Positions 62,551-64,000 of a stretch of DNA of 64,000 nt are shown here, piece by piece. The position numbers were made by a program, and so were the translations under genes. A model generated the notes under the pieces. That model did not search any database. It was not told the origin of the DNA and worked only from the letters and a program-made list of their open reading frames with translations. This DNA comes from Varroa destructor (lineage: Eukaryota > Arthropoda > Arachnida > Mesostigmata > Varroidae): contig NW_019211458.1 in assembly GCF_002443255.2 (NCBI RefSeq), positions 18,285,939 to 18,349,938 of the forward strand. Direction: 5' to 3'. Positions within the stretch are counted from its first letter, which is position 1. Each line of letters begins with the position of its first letter.

Positions 62551-64000
62551 TGTGAGCAACGGCAATGGCGCTTTTTGCCAACGCGACGTCTAACAGACCT
62601 ACCTTCTAGACGGTACGATGGCCCGCGTGTCGATGTCGTCCGGGACAGACGGACGGCGTCGTCTAGCAACAAAATAAAGGAGAAATTCAAATCTAGAAGG
62701 AGAGAGAAAACAACAACAACAAAAACCCTTTATCCCCAGGCAAATACCTGTGAAAGGCCATAGACGAGACAGTTTCTAGGCTGACGGACTGTGTGTTCAT
62801 CTAGATAGACGGACGGACGGACGGAAAGTTCACAACTGAGCTTGATCATCCAATTGCCTTTAATATGGAAGTTGACCGTGTTTTAATATGGAAACGGATA
62901 ATAAAACCATGCTAGCTACAGCTACATCACTCATAAAAGAGCCACTTGATCGGTATAGCTAAAGGTTCCTAGTTGATTGATCAGCATCATTTAATTTGAA
63001 ATAACCTAGCACAAAATGGCAAACCAGGCCAAAAGAATATGCGATCAGACAATCCGCCCCTTAGCAAACATCGAACATGCTTCGAGAACAACAGTGCCTG
63101 CTGGAACTTAGCGACTTGAAGACCTGCTTCACGTATGAGTACACTTGAGTAGAGGAGCAACGTTGCAACCTTCAGGACACTTGACCTATGAACAAAGCCC
63201 TATTAGACGTGAGTGGGTTGCCGGGGCTTGCACTGCAATGGAACCCAATCTTTACTCATAGGGAACACCTGCGCCTAGCAGAACGGGCTTGCTTGCCTTG
63301 ATACACTTAAAAAATGGCTAGAGGTGGTCATTTATTTCGTTTAACTTGCTGTAAGCGTACCGTTGAAAAAGTAATTGCATCCTACGTAAGAGTAAGGTCT
63401 AATAAGATAACTAGGTCTATACAGGGCAATTATGGAACTTCGCTCGACTTATCCTAAAACTATTTCCAGAGACAGGTGAGCCTAGAGGTCTTGTGCTTTG
63501 TTTGCGCTTAGAAAGTCATCAGTTCGATCAGATTTAAATGCTAATCGCATTTTTTCTCTGCCCGACGATGTTTGTCCTATTAGGTCAAGCAAAACATCTA
63601 AAATCCACTACTATATCATATCTAAGTAAAGTACATATTCAAAATAAGCCCAATTAAACAAGAGGCCAAGCACTAACTGGGTCAATTGGCTCGCTGATAG
63701 CGTAGGGATGACATTGTCGTCTATCAGTTTGGAAGGGGAAGTCGACTTCGAGATGGCTATAACGATAAGGGATGTGCGGAGCAGAATTCAGTTAGCTCAG
63801 TCAGTTTAATGTGAGATGCGGTAAACACAACTCCCTTATACAGCTATTGGATAAAGAATATAATAAAAGCCAAACGAAATCCTTGCACATAAATATATGC
63901 TTGTATTTGTATATACTCACACTATGCCGTGTACACCCCTAAAACCATGCATTAGACACCATAAGTCACTATAAATTGGTACAAATTGTTTCAATGAAAG
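62551..64000. other. End of window, no gene recognised
   Basis: GC-rich to about 62.83 kb, then AT-rich and closed in all frames. A GACG run is listed separately. A gene may lie beyond the right edge, but nothing here points to one. Confidence 0.5.
62808..62824. repeat. (GACG)4 tetranucleotide run
   Basis: Four GACG units plus one base. The same repeat type occurs at 57619-57632 and in degenerate form at 62643-62655, so it is a recurring simple repeat of this genome. Confidence 0.85.

Noticed and set aside
1..64000. CRISPR arrays, bacterial operons, rRNA or integrated viral genes
   Set aside because: No regularly spaced direct repeats, no dense same-strand gene runs and no recognisable viral or rRNA sequence were found.

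Overview
This looks like a piece of animal nuclear genome, most likely from an arthropod; a mite or tick is a guess with no direct proof here. The sequence is mostly AT-rich and non-coding, with many short microsatellites (AT, AC, GC, CAG, CAT, GAA and GACG runs) and long stretches closed in all six frames. There are consensus-like splice signals and no bacterial operon structure, ribosome-binding sites, tRNA, rRNA, CRISPR array or intact transposase or reverse transcriptase. Apart from one gene, the open frames (60-150 codons) are about as long as chance allows at this base composition.

The one gene I can identify with confidence is a single-exon protein kinase at 13815-15227 (+), about 470 residues. 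Its kinase domain clearly belongs to the DLK/LZK branch of MAP kinase kinase kinases (MAP3K12/13; wallenda in flies). It is an unusual copy. The HRD motif is HCD, the DFG motif is split by an apparent three-residue insertion, the conserved GT of the activation segment is lost, and the leucine-zipper half normally found after the kinase domain is absent. A TATA-like element, a strong splice donor upstream and a strong splice donor two codons before the stop suggest small introns on either side.

The rest falls into AT-rich deserts (1-9.0, 9.8-13.4, 15.2-23.1, 29.4-37.0, 40-48.9, 52.3-54.3 and 62.9-64 kb) and more GC-rich islands (about 9.0-9.7, 22.9-23.5, 24.2-26.3, 28.9-29.4, 37.1-37.4, 39.0-39.9, 49.0-49.7, 51.6-52.3, 54.3-54.9 and 60.0-62.8 kb). 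The islands hold weak candidates for exons, first exons or regulatory DNA. They include a signal-peptide-like ORF at 39.1 kb, a GPI-tail-like terminal frame at 37.1-37.4 kb, a frame-broken coding-like patch on the minus strand at 49.0-49.4 kb, and a TATA box with a possible first exon at 23.2-23.5 kb. None is identified by homology.

The clearest non-coding structures are two perfect 16-bp stem-loops. One at 45.79 kb has the shape of a small-RNA precursor. The other at 48.15 kb carries the octamer TATCGATA at both outer ends. There is also a 32-bp perfect palindrome at 45.35 kb, clusters of CRE-like (ACGT-core) motifs at 20.4, 51.0 and 54.9 kb, and a full CRE next to a CTCF-like core at 29.0-29.2 kb. 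All functional readings of these sites are inference from motif matching by eye.
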